In this document: piece by piece, positions 43,016-51,307 of the stretch | Layout: the number at the start of each line of letters is the position of its first letter | Numbering within the stretch: position 1 is the first letter of the stretch | Assembly (NCBI GenBank): GCA_016721925.1 | Contig: JADKHE010000014.1 | Span: 102,915-166,914, forward strand | DNA: 64,000 bases | From: Candidatus Skiveiella danica | GTDB lineage: Bacteria; Pseudomonadota; Gammaproteobacteria; Burkholderiales; Burkholderiaceae_C | Direction of reading: 5' to 3' | Notes under the pieces: generated by a model | What the model was told of the DNA's origin: nothing | Seen by the model: the letters and a program-made list of their open reading frames with translations, nothing else | Databases searched by the model: none | Made by a program: the position numbers and the translations under genes

Positions 43016-45867
43016 GCGCCCCAGCCAACGACCCCGGCATCACCTTCGAGCTGGACGACGAACTCGTCACCGCCCAGCCCGGCGAAACCATCTGGTCCGC
43101 CGCGCGCCGGCACGGTGTGCTGATTCCGCACCTGTGCCACAGCGACGGCCTGCGCCCCGACGGCAACTGCCGCGCCTGCGTAGTGGAGATCGAAGGCGAG
43201 CGCACGCTGGCCCCCAGCTGCTGCCGCACGCCGGCACCGGGTCAGAAGGTCCGCGCGCAAAGCCCGCGCGCCCGCAAGAGCCAGGATCTGGTGCTGGAGC
43301 TGCTGCTGGCCGACCTGCCCGAGCGGGGCCACAAATGGAACGACGGCCCGGTGGTCGTCGGCGCGCCAGCGCCGTCTCCGCAGTCCGGCCAACATGGCGA
43401 ACTCAGCGCCTGGGCTGCGCGACTGGGCGTCAGGGTGCGCCCGGCGCTCACCGCATTGCGACGCGAGTCGCCCGCGCCGGACCTGTCACATCCCGCGATG
43501 GCGGTCAACCTCGACGCCTGCATCCAGTGCAACCGCTGTCAGCGCGCCTGCCGCGAAGCGCAGGGCAACGACGTCATCGGCCTGGCGTTTCGCGGCGCGC
43601 ACACGCAGGTGGTGTTCGACCTGGCCGACCCCATGGGTGCCAGCAGCTGCGTGGCTTGCGGTGAGTGTGTGCAGGCCTGCCCCACCGGTGCGTTGATGCC
43701 CAAGTCGCTGAGCGGCTCTCAAAAGGTGGACCGCTCGGTGGACTCGGTTTGCCCCTTCTGCGGCATCGGCTGCCAGATCGCCTACAAAGTGCGTGATGAA
43801 AAAATCGTCGCGGTGGACGGCCGCCCCGGCCCGGCCAATGACGGACGCCTCTGCGTCAAGGGCCGCTTCGGCTTCGATTACGCGCACCACCCGGCGCGCC
43901 TGACGAAGCCACTGATCCGCAAGGCCGGCGTGACCAAGGACCCCGACCACCTGCACCGCGACCTGCACTGGAGCGAAGTCTTCCGCGAGGCCAGCTGGGA
44001 CGAGGCATTGGACTTCGCGGCGGGCAAGCTCTTCGCCTTGCGCGACACATACGGCAAGAAGGCGCTGGCGGGTTTCGGCTCCGCCAAGGGCAGCAACGAA
44101 GAGGCCTACCTGTTCCAGAAGCTGGTGCGCACCGGCTTTGGCAGCAACAACGTGGACCACTGCACCCGCCTGTGCCATGCCTCCAGCGTGGCCGCGCTGC
44201 TCGAAGGCGTGGGCTCGGGCGCGGTGAGCAACCCGGTGCGGGACGTGGAGCATGCCGATTTCATCCTCGTCATCGGCTCCAACCCCACGTCCAACCACCC
44301 GGTGGGCGCCACGTGGATCAAGAACGCTGTGCGCCGGGGTGCCCGGCTGGTGCTGGCCGACCCGCGGCGCACCGACATTGCCCGCCACGCCTGGCGGGTG
44401 CTGCAGTTCCATGCAGACACCGACGTGGCCCTGCTCAACGCGATGCTGCACGTCATCGTCACCGAGGGCCTGATCGACGAGGCCTTCATCCGCGAGCGCG
44501 TGGACGAGTTCGAGGCGCTGAAGGCCAACGTGCAAGGCTACAGCCCCGAGGCCATGGCGCCAATCTGCGGCATTGCGGCTGAGACGATTCGCGAGGTGGC
44601 ACGCGCCTACGCCACCGCCAAGGCCTCCATGATCCTCTGGGGCATGGGCGTGAGCCAGCATGTGCACGGCACCGACAACGTGCGCTGCCTGATCGCGCTG
44701 GCAAGCATCACCGGGCAGATCGGCCGCCCCGGCACCGGCCTGCACCCGCTGCGCGGCCAGAACAACGTGCAGGGCGCCAGCGACGCCGGGCTCATCCCCA
44801 TGATGTACCCCAACTACCAGCGCGTCACCAACACCGAGGCCCACGACTGGTTCGAAGCCTTCTGGGGCCAGAAGCTGGACGACCAGCCGGGCTACACCGT
44901 GGTCGAGATCATGGGCAAGATCCTCGCCCCCGAGGCCGATCCCCACAAGATCCGCGGCATGTACATCATGGGCGAGAACCCCGCCATGAGCGATCCCAAC
45001 CTGAACCACGCGCGCCATGCGCTGGCCAGCCTGGAGCACCTCGTCGTGCAGGACATCTTCCTGACCGAGACCGCGTGGCTGGCCGACGTGGTGCTGCCCG
45101 CCAGCGCCTGGCCCGAGAAGACCGGCACCGTCAGCAACACCGACCGCACGGTGCAGCTGGGGCACCAGGCCTTGACGCCGCCTGGCGACGCGCGCGCCGA
45201 CCTGTGGATCATCCAGCAGATGGCGCAGCGCTTCGGGCTCGATTGGAACTATGAAGACGAGAGCAATTCAAGACCAGACGGCGCTGGGTATCACGGCGTG
45301 GAGCTTGTATTTGAAGAAATGCGCCAGGCCATGCACTCCGCCATCGAAGGCATCACCTGGCCGCGCCTGCTGCGCGAAGGCGCCGTCACCTACCCCTGCC
45401 TGAGCGCCGAAGACCCCGGCCAGCCCATCGTCTTTCACGACCACTTCCCCACGCCCGACGGGCGCGTGAAGCTGGTGCCGGCCGACATCATTCCCGCCAA
45501 CGAGCGGCCCGACGCCGACTACCCCATGGTGCTCATCACCGGCCGCCAGCTGGAGCACTGGCACACCGGCAGCATGACCCGGCGCAGCGGCGTGCTCGAT
45601 GCGCTGGAGCCTGCCGCCACCGCCAGCCTGCACGGCGACGACCTCGCCCGCCTGGGTCTGGCGCCCGGTGATGCGGTGCGCGTGGCCTCGCGACGCGGCG
45701 AGGTGGTGCTGACCGCGCGCCAGGACGACGGCACGCCACCGGGCACGGTATTCATCCCCTTCGCCTATGTCGAAGCCGCCGCCAACCTGCTGACCAATGC
45801 CGCGCTGGACCCGTTCGGCAAGATTCCGGAGCTGAAGTACTGCGCGGTGCGGGTGGCGCAGGCCTGA
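43012..45867 (+). CDS. NAD-dependent formate dehydrogenase alpha (molybdopterin) subunit
   Basis: A 951-residue catalytic subunit oxidising formate to CO2. Domains in order: an N-terminal NuoG-like [2Fe-2S] region (PHLCHSDGLRPDGNCRACV), two [4Fe-4S] clusters (CIQCNRCQRACRE; CVACGECVQACPTGAL), a further [4Fe-4S] site at the molybdopterin domain (CPFCGIGCQIAYKV), and the bis-MGD catalytic domain. The molybdenum ligand is Cys in DHCTRLCHASSV, not selenocysteine. The C-terminal MGD-binding part has GRQLEHWHTGSMTRRS. Residues about 751-760 are encoded by a probable repeat copy. ATG 43012 overlaps the beta stop by 4 bp. No fdsC- or fdsD-like gene follows. Confidence 0.92.
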   Translation: MSAPANDPGITFELDDELVTAQPGETIWSAARRHGVLIPHLCHSDGLRPDGNCRACVVEIEGERTLAPSCCRTPAPGQKVRAQSPRARKSQDLVLELLLADLPERGHKWNDGPVVVGAPAPSPQSGQHGELSAWAARLGVRVRPALTALRRESPAPDLSHPAMAVNLDACIQCNRCQRACREAQGNDVIGLAFRGAHTQVVFDLADPMGASSCVACGECVQACPTGALMPKSLSGSQKVDRSVDSVCPFCGIGCQIAYKVRDEKIVAVDGRPGPANDGRLCVKGRFGFDYAHHPARLTKPLIRKAGVTKDPDHLHRDLHWSEVFREASWDEALDFAAGKLFALRDTYGKKALAGFGSAKGSNEEAYLFQKLVRTGFGSNNVDHCTRLCHASSVAALLEGVGSGAVSNPVRDVEHADFILVIGSNPTSNHPVGATWIKNAVRRGARLVLADPRRTDIARHAWRVLQFHADTDVALLNAMLHVIVTEGLIDEAFIRERVDEFEALKANVQGYSPEAMAPICGIAAETIREVARAYATAKASMILWGMGVSQHVHGTDNVRCLIALASITGQIGRPGTGLHPLRGQNNVQGASDAGLIPMMYPNYQRVTNTEAHDWFEAFWGQKLDDQPGYTVVEIMGKILAPEADPHKIRGMYIMGENPAMSDPNLNHARHALASLEHLVVQDIFLTETAWLADVVLPASAWPEKTGTVSNTDRTVQLGHQALTPPGDARADLWIIQQMAQRFGLDWNYEDESNSRPDGAGYHGVELVFEEMRQAMHSAIEGITWPRLLREGAVTYPCLSAEDPGQPIVFHDHFPTPDGRVKLVPADIIPANERPDADYPMVLITGRQLEHWHTGSMTRRSGVLDALEPAATASLHGDDLARLGLAPGDAVRVASRRGEVVLTARQDDGTPPGTVFIPFAYVEAAANLLTNAALDPFGKIPELKYCAVRVAQA
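45261..45290 (-). repeat. Probable interspersed repeat, copy 10 (inside formate dehydrogenase alpha gene)
   Basis: AGCAATTCAAGACCA then CGCTGGG in family order. It lacks an evident hairpin and the GGCC end. It lies where relatives seem to have a shorter loop before VFEEM. Confidence 0.45.
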
Positions 45868-46024
45868 TTGGTGCTCGTCCGCCCGCGCAACAGGCCTATG
45901 CGGCTCGCCTTGCCCCAGCCGAAGGGCTATCCCGGATGGAGAAACGCGCCGGGATGTCGCAGAATCTCCTGCGTTCGGGCACGTTCGTGGCGCATCCGCA
46001 GCCCACAGCCCACTGGAGATCCCA

Positions 46025-47248
46025 ATGAAGCTCAAGAAAATCGCCCTTGGCACGCTCGCCGTGTTGGCCATCGCCGGCACGGCCGGCTGGTACAGCCTGG
46101 ACAAGGAAACCCGGGGCCTGATTGCCACGGTCCCCACCAACAAAGACCTGCTGTTCTGGAGCCAGCCGCAGCGCGACGCGGCCTTCCGCGCCCTGGACCG
46201 CATCTCGCTGCTGGCCAAGTGGCACGACATCCCGGCCGGCAACGCGCCGTCGGCCCTGCCGCCGGGGCCGCCGCTGAAGCTGCCGCTGGACGTGGACGCT
46301 TACCTGGCCGGCCAGCGCAGCGCCGCGCTGATCGTGCTGCACGATGGCAAGCTGCGTCTGGAGCGCTACGGGCTGGACTTTGACAGCAAAGGGCGCTGGA
46401 CCAGCTTCTCCGTGGCCAAGTCCATTACATCGACGCTGGTGGGTGCGGCACTGCGCGACGGTTCCATCCGGAGCATGGACGACAAGGTCAGCGACTACAT
46501 CCCTGAGATGAAGGGCTCGGCCTACGACGACGTCAGCATCCGCCAGTTGCTGACCATGACCTCGGGCGTGAAGTGGAACGAGGATTACGCCGACCCGAAA
46601 TCCGACGTGGCGCAGTTCAACAACCACAAACCCGAGGAGGGGGTGGACGCGCTGGTGAGCTACATGCGCAAACTCCCGCGTGAGGTGCCCGCCGGAACGC
46701 GCTGGCTTTACAGCACCGGCGAGACCAATCTGGTGGGCATTCTGGTCAATCGGGCCACGAAGAAGCCGTTGGCCACCTATCTGTCGGAAAAGATCTGGGT
46801 GCCCGCCGGCATGGAACAGAAGGCCACCTGGATTCTGAGCAAGACCGGGCAGGAGATCAGCGGTTGCTGCATCCAGGCCGCGCCGCGCGACTTTGCGCGC
46901 TTCGGCCAGTTCATCCTGAACGGCGCGACGGTGGGCGGCAAGCCCATCGTGCCGGAAGGCTGGCTGGAGCAGGCCACCACCAGCCGCACCCCCATCGGCC
47001 AGAGCGGGCGCGGCTACGGCTACCAGTGGTGGACCTACGGCGACGGCAGCTTCACCGCACGCGGCATCTTCGGCCAGGGCATCTTCATCGACCCCAAGCG
47101 CAAGCTGGTGATTGCCTCCAACGGCGACTGGGGCGGCGGCGCCCGCGACCCGGCCGCCAGCGCCGCGCGCGAGGCGTTCTACCTGGCGGTGCAGAAGGCG
47201 GTGGATGATGAAGGGGCGGCCGGCGCTGGTGGCGGGGCGGGGAAATAG
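46025..47248 (+). CDS. Serine hydrolase, beta-lactamase class C family
   Basis: A 407-residue enzyme with an N-terminal membrane anchor or signal (KIALGTLAVLAIAGTAGW). The catalytic SxxK is FSVAKSITSTLVG (Ser about residue 136), the YxN equivalent lies in WLYSTGETNLVG, and GYGYQWWTYGDGSF with GIFGQGIFIDP corresponds to the third active-site element. Such proteins include esterases, D-aminopeptidases and 6-aminohexanoate-dimer hydrolases; the substrate is not evident. It follows the formate dehydrogenase by 157 bp with its own GGAGA site, so it is probably a separate unit. Confidence 0.85.
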   Translation: MKLKKIALGTLAVLAIAGTAGWYSLDKETRGLIATVPTNKDLLFWSQPQRDAAFRALDRISLLAKWHDIPAGNAPSALPPGPPLKLPLDVDAYLAGQRSAALIVLHDGKLRLERYGLDFDSKGRWTSFSVAKSITSTLVGAALRDGSIRSMDDKVSDYIPEMKGSAYDDVSIRQLLTMTSGVKWNEDYADPKSDVAQFNNHKPEEGVDALVSYMRKLPREVPAGTRWLYSTGETNLVGILVNRATKKPLATYLSEKIWVPAGMEQKATWILSKTGQEISGCCIQAAPRDFARFGQFILNGATVGGKPIVPEGWLEQATTSRTPIGQSGRGYGYQWWTYGDGSFTARGIFGQGIFIDPKRKLVIASNGDWGGGARDPAASAAREAFYLAVQKAVDDEGAAGAGGGAGK

Positions 47249-47458
47249 GCTGACGGGCGCGAGGGTGGGGGGGCTTCGGCCCGTTAACGTGAATCAGGAT
47301 GCTCGGCGTAGTGCTGGCTCTGCAGCGTTTGTGGCCGTTCGCAGGCTCCTTCGTTGGGCGACAGCGTCAACGCAGACCCACCGGTCAGAGCATTGGCTTG
47401 CTCGCCAGAGTCACCAGCCATACAGTTGCACGGACTTCCTCCATCAACTCGCAAGAAC

Positions 47459-47953
47459 ATGGTCTCAATCACTCAAGTCGCCGACCCCGTTCAAATTGCT
47501 GGCGCGCAAGAGCTTGTGCGCGAGTATTTCTCCTGGTTCTTTGCGCTGGTTCCCGGCAGTGAGGCAGACCCGACGTTTCGTGGGTGGGAAGATGAAGTGG
47601 TGGCGATTCCCGGGGATTGCGTCCCTCCACGCGGGAGTTACTTGCTTGCAACGGTAGACGGGCAGCCTGCCGGCTGCGTGACCCTGAAACCTGTGGATCA
47701 GAACCGCTGTGAACTGAAACGGCTTTACGTCCGGCCAACTTTTCGCGGCCACAACCTCGGTAAACAATTGGTCGATGCATTCACGCAAACGGCGAGAACC
47801 TTGGGCTTCCAATATGCAGTGCTGGATAGCCACAAATCGATGACAGCGGCGCACGACATTTACAAGAATTCGGGCTTCAAGGTCGTGAAATCACCGCCTG
47901 ACTTTCCCGAAGCATTGAAGCAGTCCGTGATCTTCATGCGATGTGTTCTGTGA
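47459..47953 (+). CDS. GNAT-family N-acetyltransferase
   Basis: A 164-residue acetyltransferase. The acetyl-CoA loop is LKRLYVRPTFRGHNLGKQLV (about residues 86-105), and LGFQYAVLDSHKSMTAAHDI and YKNSGFKVV complete motifs A and B. The acceptor substrate is unknown. Codon use and base composition are visibly more AT-rich than in the neighbours, which hints at more recent acquisition. The 210 bp upstream hold no gene. No mobility gene is adjacent. Confidence 0.8.
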   Translation: MVSITQVADPVQIAGAQELVREYFSWFFALVPGSEADPTFRGWEDEVVAIPGDCVPPRGSYLLATVDGQPAGCVTLKPVDQNRCELKRLYVRPTFRGHNLGKQLVDAFTQTARTLGFQYAVLDSHKSMTAAHDIYKNSGFKVVKSPPDFPEALKQSVIFMRCVL

Positions 47954-48062
47954 GTGACGGCAGTCAGTCTGCTGTCGCGATCGCAGGTCATCGTGAGCCG
48001 AAGGGCTTCAGCGGGCCGCTTCCCACCTTTTTCGATTCGCGAATCCACAGGCTCGCCCCACG

Positions 48063-48467
48063 ATGCATCTCACGCCCTTCGTCCAGGTGGACGACCTCCC
48101 GTTCAGCACCACCCGCGCTGCGTTGCTGCGGCGCAAGGGCCCACCTTTGCGCCGTTTCATCAATGACGTGGCGCTGGAGGTGTTCGATTACGGCGGGGTG
48201 GTGTTCCGTTTTCAGGCGTCGGGCCGGTTGGAGGAGGTGACGCAGCGCGCGCCGGTGATGCATCTGGGCGAGGTGGCGATTCCCTTTCGCGCGCTGCCGG
48301 CGTTTGTCGCGGCGCAGGACCCCGATGCTTTCGAGCGCGCCGGTTTTGTGGTCAGCCCGCGCTTCGGCCTGGCCTTTGTGCCGGCCGATCCGGACTGGGT
48401 CACCGCGCTGGCGCGACACTGCATCCCGACTTGGCGCGCGTTGGCACCGCCGGCGCCACCCGGGTGA
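48063..48467 (+). CDS. Hypothetical protein
   Basis: A 134-residue protein of unknown family. It has a balanced soluble composition, predicted mixed alpha/beta, with PFVQVDDLPFSTTRAALLRR at the start and DPDAFERAGFVVSPRFGLAF near the end. No signal peptide, membrane segment or catalytic motif is evident. Codon use is typical of the genome, which supports a real gene. It is convergent with the NUDIX gene, 17 bp apart. Confidence 0.55.
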   Translation: MHLTPFVQVDDLPFSTTRAALLRRKGPPLRRFINDVALEVFDYGGVVFRFQASGRLEEVTQRAPVMHLGEVAIPFRALPAFVAAQDPDAFERAGFVVSPRFGLAFVPADPDWVTALARHCIPTWRALAPPAPPG

Positions 48468-48484
48468 CGGCTGGCGAGCGGCGG

Positions 48485-49138
48485 TCAGCGGGGCTTCAGG
48501 CCGGTGGCCCGGACCAGTTCCTTCACCATCATCAGTGACAGGCCCCACAGCCGCGCGCCGCTGACCTCGATGGCAGGAAAAGGCAAGGGCAAGCCGGCCA
48601 CGCGCCAGATCTGGGTGCGTTGCCGATCGGTGTCGACCAGGGTGGTCAGCGGCTCCCACCAGAGGCGGGCGGCCTCCGCGCCGGGGGCGACGGCGAGGGC
48701 GCGCGGCACCTGGTACACGTAGGGCGTCACCACCATTGGGCGCTGGCGGCCATGCTCGCGGGTCAGCAGGTCGGACAGGCGGCCGATGGGCACGAACGAT
48801 GCGTCCGGCTGCAGCCCGGTTTCTTCGCTCAGCTCCCGCAGCGCCGCAGCGCGGGTGTCCGCGTCCTCCACCTGCACCCGCCCGCCCGGAAACGACACCT
48901 GGCCCGACCAGGGGTCCCCCGCGCGCTCAGCGCGGCGCATCATCAGCAGGGCAGGGGCTGCACCGCCGGGGCCTTGCTCGGCGATCAGCAGAACGACGCC
49001 GCAGCGCACCATCCAGTGCCGCCCGGGCAGCCGTCGGGCGCGGTGGGACTGCAAGCGGGCGGCGAGGGAATCGAGCCCGGACGGACCGGTACTGGGATCA
49101 ACCGGCCTGGCCGGCGGACGGGTGGTCGGTTCGGGCAT
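48485..49138 (-). CDS. NUDIX hydrolase, CoA pyrophosphatase-like
   Basis: A 217-residue hydrolase with the NUDIX box GGRVQVEDADTRAAALREL then SEETGL (about residues 85-110) and the upstream WSGQVSFPGG typical of CoA pyrophosphatases. These cleave CoA and CoA esters to 4'-phosphopantetheine and 3',5'-ADP. The box is slightly irregular: Asp stands where many NUDIX boxes have Glu, as in other CoA-type members. The start at 49138 (MPEPTTRPP) was chosen; the frame is open 78 bp further. It lies 28 bp downstream of the XRE regulator on the same strand. Confidence 0.83.
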   Translation of the reverse strand: MPEPTTRPPARPVDPSTGPSGLDSLAARLQSHRARRLPGRHWMVRCGVVLLIAEQGPGGAAPALLMMRRAERAGDPWSGQVSFPGGRVQVEDADTRAAALRELSEETGLQPDASFVPIGRLSDLLTREHGRQRPMVVTPYVYQVPRALAVAPGAEAARLWWEPLTTLVDTDRQRTQIWRVAGLPLPFPAIEVSGARLWGLSLMMVKELVRATGLKPR

Positions 49139-49166
49139 GGCGGCTCGGGGGTTCGTGGGGGGCTGC

Positions 49167-49973
49167 CTACCGCACCTGCGCCCGCACCACTGCTGCCGTC
49201 GCGGCGTCCGCGGCAAACATGTGCTCCACCTTCAGAGAGGCCAGGGTGATGTCCTGGGGCGTGCCGAAGGTGGTGAACATCCTGAAGAACGCCAGCTCAC
49301 CATGTTCGGTTGCAAACCGCAACGTCAACACGGGGGCCTCCGGAGCGGGATGGGCCGTTGCTGGCAGGTGCCCTGTCAGCCGTTGGCGCAGCAAGGCGTC
49401 GAATGCCGAGACCTTGGGGGCCAGGGCGGGCTGCTGCACGGCCTCTGCACGCATCTGTGCCAGAAACGCCGGGCCTGCCTCGCGCAGGTTGATCAGCTTG
49501 CGGGTCAGACCCATCGGGTGCACCAGCATGTCCAGCAGGTTGGGCGGCCCGCCGCTTCCCGCCAGAGCCTCCGGTGCCATCAGGGTGGCCGCCAGCCATT
49601 CGCCCCCGCGGTTGAGTTGCAGCAGGTTCCATTGCGCGTCGAGCACCAGCGCCGGCATCGGGTCGTGCGCGTTCAACAGTTGTCGGAGCGCCGCCCGCGC
49701 CTGGGCCAGATCAGGGTCTTCAAGTGTGCTGGCGCGGAAGGCTGGCGCAAAGCCGGCCTGCAACAGCGCGGCGTTTCGCAGCGCCAGTGGCGCATCCAGT
49801 TCACCCAGCCAGCGGGTGAGCAGGTCGCGGCTGGGCCGGGCGCGGCCGTTTTCTACAAAGCTCACATGCCGCTGGGACACGCCGAGCCGCAGCGACAACT
49901 CCAGCTGGCTTACGCGGCGCGCCTGCCGCGTGCGCTGCAAGGTTTCCGGCAAGTTGTGAGAGGTCCCGTCCAT
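49167..49973 (-). CDS. XRE-family regulator with MmyB-like ligand domain
   Basis: A 268-residue regulator. The N-terminal helix-turn-helix (about 10-65) has the recognition region LSLRLGVSQRHVSFVENGRA. The C-terminal domain (about 95-260) matches the MmyB-like ligand-binding fold: ALVLDAQWNLLQLNRGGE, LVHPMGLTRKLINL and LRFATEHGELAFFRMFTTFG with PQDITLASLKVEHMF. The ligand is unknown, possibly a fatty acid-like molecule. It is divergent from the small DUF2834-like gene, with a candidate operator between. Confidence 0.87.
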   Translation of the reverse strand: MDGTSHNLPETLQRTRQARRVSQLELSLRLGVSQRHVSFVENGRARPSRDLLTRWLGELDAPLALRNAALLQAGFAPAFRASTLEDPDLAQARAALRQLLNAHDPMPALVLDAQWNLLQLNRGGEWLAATLMAPEALAGSGGPPNLLDMLVHPMGLTRKLINLREAGPAFLAQMRAEAVQQPALAPKVSAFDALLRQRLTGHLPATAHPAPEAPVLTLRFATEHGELAFFRMFTTFGTPQDITLASLKVEHMFAADAATAAVVRAQVR

Positions 49974-50008
49974 GGCGCGATTGAATCACAGGCCTGTCTG
50001 AACTTGAT

Positions 50009-50021
50009 TACCTCCAAGGTA
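50009..50021. promoter_or_regulatory. Candidate operator of the XRE/MmyB-like regulator
   Basis: TACCT-CCA-AGGTA, perfect 5-base arms, within TTACCTCCAAGGTAG. It lies 36 bp upstream of the regulator start and 48 bp upstream of the divergent small membrane protein gene. Confidence 0.5.
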
Positions 50022-50068
50022 GTTGCCTCGATAACCTGCGGTCCGGATACTGCCGCCATGCATTCAAA

Positions 50069-50377
50069 ATGAAAGGATTGTTCATGGCGCGCATCCTGTT
50101 GGTGGTCACCCTGGTTCTGTTTGGCGCACTCACTTCGGTGGCGGTGTGGCATCACGGCTACCGGGGGATTTTTGAGACGATGTTCCAGAGCTGGGCGGGC
50201 GTCCAGGTGCTGGTGGACCTGGTGATTGCGCTGGTGCTCGTGCTGGTCTGGATGTGGCGGGACGCCCAGGTCTTGAAACGCAGCGTGTGGCCGTATGTGC
50301 TGATCACATTGGTGGCCGGCTCGTTCGGACCTTTGCTGTATCTGCTGACCCGCAAGACGCCGGGAAACGCCACCTGA
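50069..50377 (+). CDS. Small three-helix membrane protein (DUF2834-like)
   Basis: A 102-residue membrane protein with three hydrophobic segments (about 6-26, 44-62 and 72-92). TSVAVWHHGYRGIFE and QVLVDLVIALVLVLVWMW resemble DUF2834 proteins, whose function is unknown. ATGs at 50069 and 50084 are both possible. It is divergent from the MmyB-like regulator, which suggests regulation by it. Confidence 0.7.
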   Translation: MKGLFMARILLVVTLVLFGALTSVAVWHHGYRGIFETMFQSWAGVQVLVDLVIALVLVLVWMWRDAQVLKRSVWPYVLITLVAGSFGPLLYLLTRKTPGNAT

Positions 50378-50497
50378 GCGCGAACGGATCGATCATTGAG
50401 GCGGCGATTTCGGCGCTTCTTGCGCCCCCTTCCCGCTTGGCCCCGCCCCGTTCGACCTCTCGTACCGGCTCGTGACCCACGGGCCTCTGCCAGAGGC

Positions 50498-50545
50498 CTA
50501 TTGCTCTCTTGGCGATAGCAAAGTATGACCGTCTCATGCTGGGAT
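50498..50545 (-). repeat. Hairpin-tipped interspersed repeat, copy 11
   Basis: Tip CTATTGC / GCGATAG (50498-50504 and 50512-50518, one G-T wobble), then ATGACCGTCTCATGCTGGGA. It lies between the DUF2834-like gene and the response-regulator gene. Confidence 0.7.
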
Positions 50546-50628
50546 CAAGCTGGAATGAGGCAGAAACCGGTGGGCGCGCCGTCGAGCAGGCACCGTCCAG
50601 CCTGCGGAAGTGGTAATGTCCGTCAAAC

Positions 50629-51306
50629 ATGCGCCTGTTGCTGGTTGAGGATGACGATTTGTTGAGGGAGTCGCTGCGCCGTGATCTGCGGGCGGCGGGC
50701 TATGCGGTGGACGCCTGCGCCGATGGTGTCGAGGCGGCGCATCTCGGTGAGGTCGAGCCTTACGAAATGGTCGTGCTCGACCTCGGCCTGCCGCATCGCT
50801 CGGGCCTGGATGTGTTGCGTGACTGGCGCGCCAAGGGCATCACGGTGCCTGTGCTGGTGCTCACGGCCCGGGATGCCTGGTACGAGCGGGTTGACGGCTT
50901 TCAGGCCGGGGCCGACGACTATCTGGGCAAGCCCTTTCATTTCGAGGAACTCCTGGCCCGGCTGGCCGCGCTGGCCAAGCGCAGCCGGGGCCACGCGCCG
51001 GCGCCGCTTTCGGCCGAAGGCTGGCATCTGGACGAAGCGCGTCAGGTGGCCTGCCACCAGGACGGACGTGAGGTGACGCTGACGGCCATCGAGTTCCGCA
51101 TGTTGCGCTGCTTCCTGCTGCGCCCCGGGCAGGTACTGTCCAAGGCCGTCCTGATCGGGCATGTTTACGAAGGGACGCACGATGCCGACAGCAACGTCAT
51201 CGAGGTCTTCGTCAACCGCTTGCGCAGCAAGCTGGGGCGCGAACTGATCGCCACGCGGCGCGGCCAGGGCTATGTGCTGGTGACCGGCGCCGGGTCTGGG
51301 GGCTGA
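50629..51306 (+). CDS. OmpR/PhoP-family response regulator
   Basis: A 225-residue DNA-binding response regulator. The receiver domain begins MRLLLVEDDDLLRESLRRDL with the acidic pair, has the phosphoacceptor Asp in VVLDLGLPHRSG (about residue 51) and Lys in LGKPFHFEELLARL. The C-terminal winged helix (about 135-222) includes EVFVNRLRSKLGRELI and GQGYVL. It is 1 bp ahead of the sensor kinase gene and surely cotranscribed. Its targets cannot be told from sequence. Confidence 0.93.
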   Translation: MRLLLVEDDDLLRESLRRDLRAAGYAVDACADGVEAAHLGEVEPYEMVVLDLGLPHRSGLDVLRDWRAKGITVPVLVLTARDAWYERVDGFQAGADDYLGKPFHFEELLARLAALAKRSRGHAPAPLSAEGWHLDEARQVACHQDGREVTLTAIEFRMLRCFLLRPGQVLSKAVLIGHVYEGTHDADSNVIEVFVNRLRSKLGRELIATRRGQGYVLVTGAGSGG

Positions 51307-51307
51307 C

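Noticed and set aside
44100..44200. Selenocysteine in the formate dehydrogenase
   Set aside because: The molybdenum-ligand codon in the DHCTRLCH motif is Cys; no in-frame TGA is present.
43486..45165. A long minus-strand frame opposite the formate dehydrogenase alpha gene
   Set aside because: The sense strand encodes a complete, motif-rich enzyme; the antisense product has a His/Gly/Val-biased shadow composition.
47249..47458. Integron attC site ahead of the GNAT gene
   Set aside because: A GTTGGGC-like core occurs but no matching RYYYAAC partner or imperfect hairpin is found, and no integrase is present.
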